Below, one piece after another: positions 7,145 through 8,779 of a stretch of 8,779 bases of DNA (position 1 is the first letter of the stretch; every line of letters begins with the position of its first letter). Below the pieces are notes generated by a model. The model saw nothing but the letters and a program-made list of their open reading frames with translations. It was not told where the DNA came from and did not search any database. Position numbers and translations under genes: made by a program. The stretch spans positions 1 to 8,779 of the forward strand of contig PAFB01000108.1 of assembly GCA_002700865.1 (NCBI GenBank), in the 5' to 3' direction. Origin of the DNA: Rhodospirillaceae bacterium (GTDB taxonomy: Bacteria; Pseudomonadota; Alphaproteobacteria; UBA7985).

Positions 7145-7372
7145 ATGACGTTGGAAATGTTTAAGGCGCTCGGCGCTGGCCTCGCTACTATGGGCTTTAT
7201 CGGCGCTGGTATCGGTCTTGGCACCATCTTCGGCAACTACTTCCAGGCTGTATCCCGCAACCCTGCGTCTCAGGATAAGTTCCAGACCTGGCTGTTCGTA
7301 GGCTTCGCACTGACGGAAGCACTGGGCATTTTCGCACTGCTCATCGCTTTCATGATCATGTTCGTGATCTAA
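7145..7372 (+). CDS. atpE: ATP synthase Fo subunit c
   Basis: The proteolipid that forms the rotating c-ring; 75 residues, the normal size. Two membrane helices form a hairpin. The first carries glycine-rich packing motifs (GAGLATMGFIGAGIGLG). The second carries the ion-carrying carboxylate Glu 58 in FALTEALGIFALLIAF. The polar loop reads SRNPAS, the alphaproteobacterial version of the conserved Arg-x-Pro loop that contacts F1. The residue after Glu 58 is Ala rather than Ser or Thr, and no extra polar ligands are evident, which favours protons over sodium. GAAGGA (7133-7138) 6 bases before the ATG is one of the best ribosome sites in the window. Unlike its neighbours, the gene is separated by gaps on both sides (78 and 168 bases), which may permit separate tuning of c-subunit output. 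Confidence 0.97.
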   Translation: MTLEMFKALGAGLATMGFIGAGIGLGTIFGNYFQAVSRNPASQDKFQTWLFVGFALTEALGIFALLIAFMIMFVI

Positions 7373-7379
7373 TACTGAA

Positions 7380-7401
7380 AAAGTCTGCCTCGGCAGGCTT
7401 T
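7380..7401 (+). promoter_or_regulatory. Hairpin directly after atpE
   Basis: AAAGTCTGC (7380-7388) pairs with GCAGGCTTT (7393-7401) around the tetraloop CTCG, giving a 9-bp stem with one T-G wobble. It begins 8 bases after the atpE stop. The three terminal T bases are in the stem and are followed by CCG, so plus-strand termination would be partial at best. It may protect the atpE 3' end or attenuate read-through into atpF'. On the minus strand the hairpin is followed by a T run, but there is no gene there for it to serve. Confidence 0.5.
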
Positions 7402-7540
7402 CCGTCGACGGCGAATGCGCAGCGCCCCCCTCGGTCTCGAGGGCGTGGCGCTGCAAGTTCCCACCGCCGACACAGAATTCCGGGCCCCAAGGCGGTTTCG
7501 CATCGCTGGTCCAAAGTAAACTCGCTAACGGGAGGCCCTC
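7402..7540 (+). other. Structured atpE-atpF' intergenic region
   Basis: No gene is seen here. CCGTCGACGG (7402-7411) is a perfect palindrome. GCAGCGCC (7419-7426) pairs with GGCGCTGC (7447-7454), enclosing a second helix CCCTCG (7428-7433) with CGAGGG (7438-7443) around the loop GTCT; this is a long bulged hairpin. ACCGCC (7463-7468) can pair with GGCGGT (7491-7496). GGGAGG (7530-7535) is the ribosome site for atpF'. I see no convincing promoter; TAAACT (7517-7522) has no partner -35 element. The amount of pairing suggests an RNA-level role, which is inference. Confidence 0.45.
7463..7480 (+). repeat. Short direct repeat before atpF' (copy 2)
   Basis: ACCGCCGACACAGAATTC, the partner of the copy at 7112-7130. 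The core CCGNCGAC also occurs at 7402-7409, so both gaps around atpE carry the motif. Its meaning is unknown. Confidence 0.4.
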
Positions 7541-8035
7541 ATGCCTCAGTTTGATATCCTCGGTGACGGGACTGCCATGGGTCTGAACCTGTTGTGGTTC
7601 ATTGTAACCTTTGGCCTGACCATGCTCATCGTCACGGTCGGTCTGGGCCGCATCGAAAAGGTTCGGCAAGAGCGCGACGCGCTGACCACCGGCAACATCG
7701 ATCGCGCGCAAAAACTCTCCGACGAAGCCAAGGCCTTGATGGCGGCTTATGAGGAAAAAATGGTTGCAGCGCGTTCCGAGGCGCAGTCGATCATCAAGGC
7801 AGCATCGGACGAGGCCGCGGCGCAAGCAACCGCTGCACAGGCCGACCTCGCCGCTGAACTCGCTGCCAAGCAGGCGAGTGTCGAGCAGGCAATCGCTGAG
7901 CAAACAGAGGCAGCCGTCGCTGAACTCTCCGGCGTCGCCTCCGAAACCGCCGAAGTTGCTGCGGCGCAAGTGCTGGGCGTCAAGCTCGACAGCAAGAAAC
8001 TGAGCAACGCGGTGAAGGAACTGGGCAATGGCTGA
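7541..8035 (+). CDS. atpF': ATP synthase Fo subunit b'
   Basis: One of the two different peripheral-stalk b subunits found in alphaproteobacteria and photosynthetic bacteria; it pairs with b to hold F1 still against the rotating ring. The product is 164 residues. It opens MPQFDILGDG, and MPQFD is the typical start of alphaproteobacterial b'. A single membrane helix spans about 14-36 (GLNLLWFIVTFGLTMLIVTVGLG). A long Ala/Glu/Gln-rich helix (about 37-150) should form the coiled-coil stalk. GGGAGG (7530-7535) precedes the ATG by 5 bases. Its TGA at 8033-8035 overlaps the atpF start by 8 bases. In some genomes this gene is called atpX or atpG. The call of b' rather than b rests on gene order and the N-terminus. 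Confidence 0.92.
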   Translation: MPQFDILGDGTAMGLNLLWFIVTFGLTMLIVTVGLGRIEKVRQERDALTTGNIDRAQKLSDEAKALMAAYEEKMVAARSEAQSIIKAASDEAAAQATAAQADLAAELAAKQASVEQAIAEQTEAAVAELSGVASETAEVAAAQVLGVKLDSKKLSNAVKELGNG

Positions 8036-8552
8036 TAACAGCGCAAATACCAACATCATCACCTATCACCTCGACCCGTCGAACCCGAAGTTCTGGGTCG
8101 CCGCTGGTACGATTGCCTTCCTCGCCTTTGTCTTCTGGCGTGCGGGTGGTGCGATCCTTAAGTCGCTGGACTCGCGCGGTGCCGAGATCTCCAAGCAGAT
8201 CGACGAAGCCGGTGAACTGCTCGCCCAAGCTGAAGCGCAAATGGCTGCGTATAAGGAAAAGTTCGGCAAGGCTGACGCTGACGCTGCTGCTATCGTGCAG
8301 CAGGCCAAGGACGAAGCTGCCCGCGTGACCGAAAAGTCTGCGGCTGAACTGAGCACCCTGCTTTCCCGCCGCAGTGCTGCCTTTGGTCAGCGCATGAGCC
8401 AGTTGCAGGTACAGGCTCAAAACGATCTGAAGTCCAAGGCTGCTGAACTGGCGATTGGCGCGCTGCGCAAGTCCCTGCCCGAGCAGCTCGACGCTGCGGC
8501 GCTGGCTTCGCTGGCCGACACGGCTATTGACGACCTGCCCAACCGGGTCTGA
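8028..8552 (+). CDS. atpF: ATP synthase Fo subunit b
   Basis: Second peripheral-stalk subunit, partner of b'. The product is 174 residues. A polar N-terminus (NIITYHLDPSNPKFW) leads into one membrane helix at about 22-37 (FWVAAGTIAFLAFVFW). The stalk helix begins GGAILKSLDSRGAEISKQIDEA and continues as a charged Ala-rich coiled coil to the C-terminus, which should reach the delta subunit. The ATG at 8028 has GAAGGA (8014-8019) 8 bases upstream, inside atpF'. The junction sequence ATGGCTGATAA is identical to that at atpI/atpB. This is the last gene of the operon: a strong terminator follows 32 bases after the stop, and no F1 genes follow. Confidence 0.95.
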   Translation: MADNSANTNIITYHLDPSNPKFWVAAGTIAFLAFVFWRAGGAILKSLDSRGAEISKQIDEAGELLAQAEAQMAAYKEKFGKADADAAAIVQQAKDEAARVTEKSAAELSTLLSRRSAAFGQRMSQLQVQAQNDLKSKAAELAIGALRKSLPEQLDAAALASLADTAIDDLPNRV

Positions 8553-8584
8553 TCACCCGACGCCACAGGGCAGACCTTCAAAAC

Positions 8585-8609
8585 AAGGGGCTTCGCAGCC
8601 CCTTTTTTT
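8585..8609 (+). terminator. Rho-independent terminator of the atp operon
   Basis: AAGGGGCT (8585-8592) pairs perfectly with AGCCCCTT (8597-8604) around the tetraloop TCGC, with T bases continuing through 8609. It sits 32 bases after the atpF stop and closes the atpI-B-E-F'-F unit. Confidence 0.93.
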
Positions 8610-8671
8610 GTGCCCACATCAACCCGACACAGTGGGTGTAAAGGCGCTACGGCAGAGGGTGTTTAGGGTGT

Positions 8672-8779
8672 ATGGGTGATCTCTATCAAGGTATGAAAGC
8701 GGGACTGCGCGACGGTGCTGTTGTCGGGATGACAGCCGGACTGCTGGGCTTGATGTACGCGCTGGCCGCCTTGGAGGCC
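8672..8779 (+). CDS. Unrecognised hydrophobic protein, 5' part only
   Basis: An ATG at 8672 opens a frame that stays open for 36 codons to the right edge. The product begins MGDLYQGMKAGLRDG, then enters a hydrophobic, Gly/Ala/Leu-rich stretch (about 16-34, AVVGMTAGLLGLMYALAAL) that looks like a membrane helix. AGGG (8665-8668) lies 3 bases ahead, rather close, and AGAGGG (8654-8659) 12 bases ahead. A second in-frame ATG at 8693 is possible. The gene follows the atp terminator, so it should have its own promoter, but I see no clear one in 8610-8671. I do not recognise the family. Confidence 0.5.
   Translation, partial: MGDLYQGMKAGLRDGAVVGMTAGLLGLMYALAALEA

Noticed and set aside
7145..7372. 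Sodium-translocating c subunit
   Set aside because: The residue after Glu 58 is Ala and no additional polar ligand pattern is seen; the helix matches proton-type alphaproteobacterial c subunits.
7109..8062. A 317-codon open frame on the minus strand across atpE, the gap and atpF'
   Set aside because: It lies antisense to clearly identified ATP synthase genes, has low-complexity composition and no recognisable domain. It is a codon-bias shadow.
1..8779. Mobile element, CRISPR, toxin-antitoxin, phage-defence or biosynthetic system
   Set aside because: No transposase, integrase, repeat-spacer array or accessory gene was found; all complete genes belong to conserved housekeeping families.

Overview
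The window looks like chromosomal DNA of an alphaproteobacterium of fairly high G+C. Three things point there. The ATP synthase genes are a separate Fo set with two b-type subunits (b' and b) and no F1 genes. A mutY / DUF721 (DciA) / DsbA-like / smc cluster is present, an order I recall from many alphaproteobacterial genomes. The SMC protein has the 'LMSGGEQ...TATALIFA' style of signature motif. I cannot name a genus from the sequence alone.

Layout. (1) Positions 1-1043, minus strand: mutY, an A/G-specific adenine glycosylase, open at the left edge and lacking only a short C-terminal tail. A strong plus-strand terminator hairpin (25-51) lies inside its coding sequence. (2) Positions 1025-5869, plus strand: a DUF721/DciA-family protein with a GTG start, whose first codons overlap the first codons of divergent mutY; a secreted DsbA-like thiol oxidoreductase; and the chromosome-organising ATPase SMC with a TTG start. 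(3) Positions 5989-8552, plus strand: the Fo operon atpI-atpB-atpE-atpF'-atpF, closed by a rho-independent terminator at 8585-8609. (4) Positions 8672-8779: the start of an unrecognised short hydrophobic protein that runs off the right edge.

How the genes work together. atpI, B, E, F' and F encode the assembly factor and all membrane subunits (a, c, b', b) of the proton-translocating Fo sector. The F1 subunits must be elsewhere, as is usual in alphaproteobacteria. Start codons in the pairs atpI/atpB and atpF'/atpF overlap the preceding gene by 8 bases in an identical sequence context, which suggests translational coupling. The c-subunit gene atpE instead sits between two gaps that can form RNA hairpins, consistent with separate control of the high c-subunit stoichiometry. 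Upstream, mutY (DNA repair), the DciA-like protein (replicative helicase loading) and SMC (chromosome segregation) share a chromosome-maintenance theme. The DsbA-like protein is an envelope redox enzyme carried along in that conserved cluster.

I found no evidence of mobile elements, CRISPR, tRNA or rRNA genes, or an undescribed multi-gene system. The points most worth checking are regulatory: the terminator buried in mutY, the overlapping divergent starts, two DnaA-box-like sites facing each other after dciA, the structured gaps around atpE, and a short motif repeated in those gaps.
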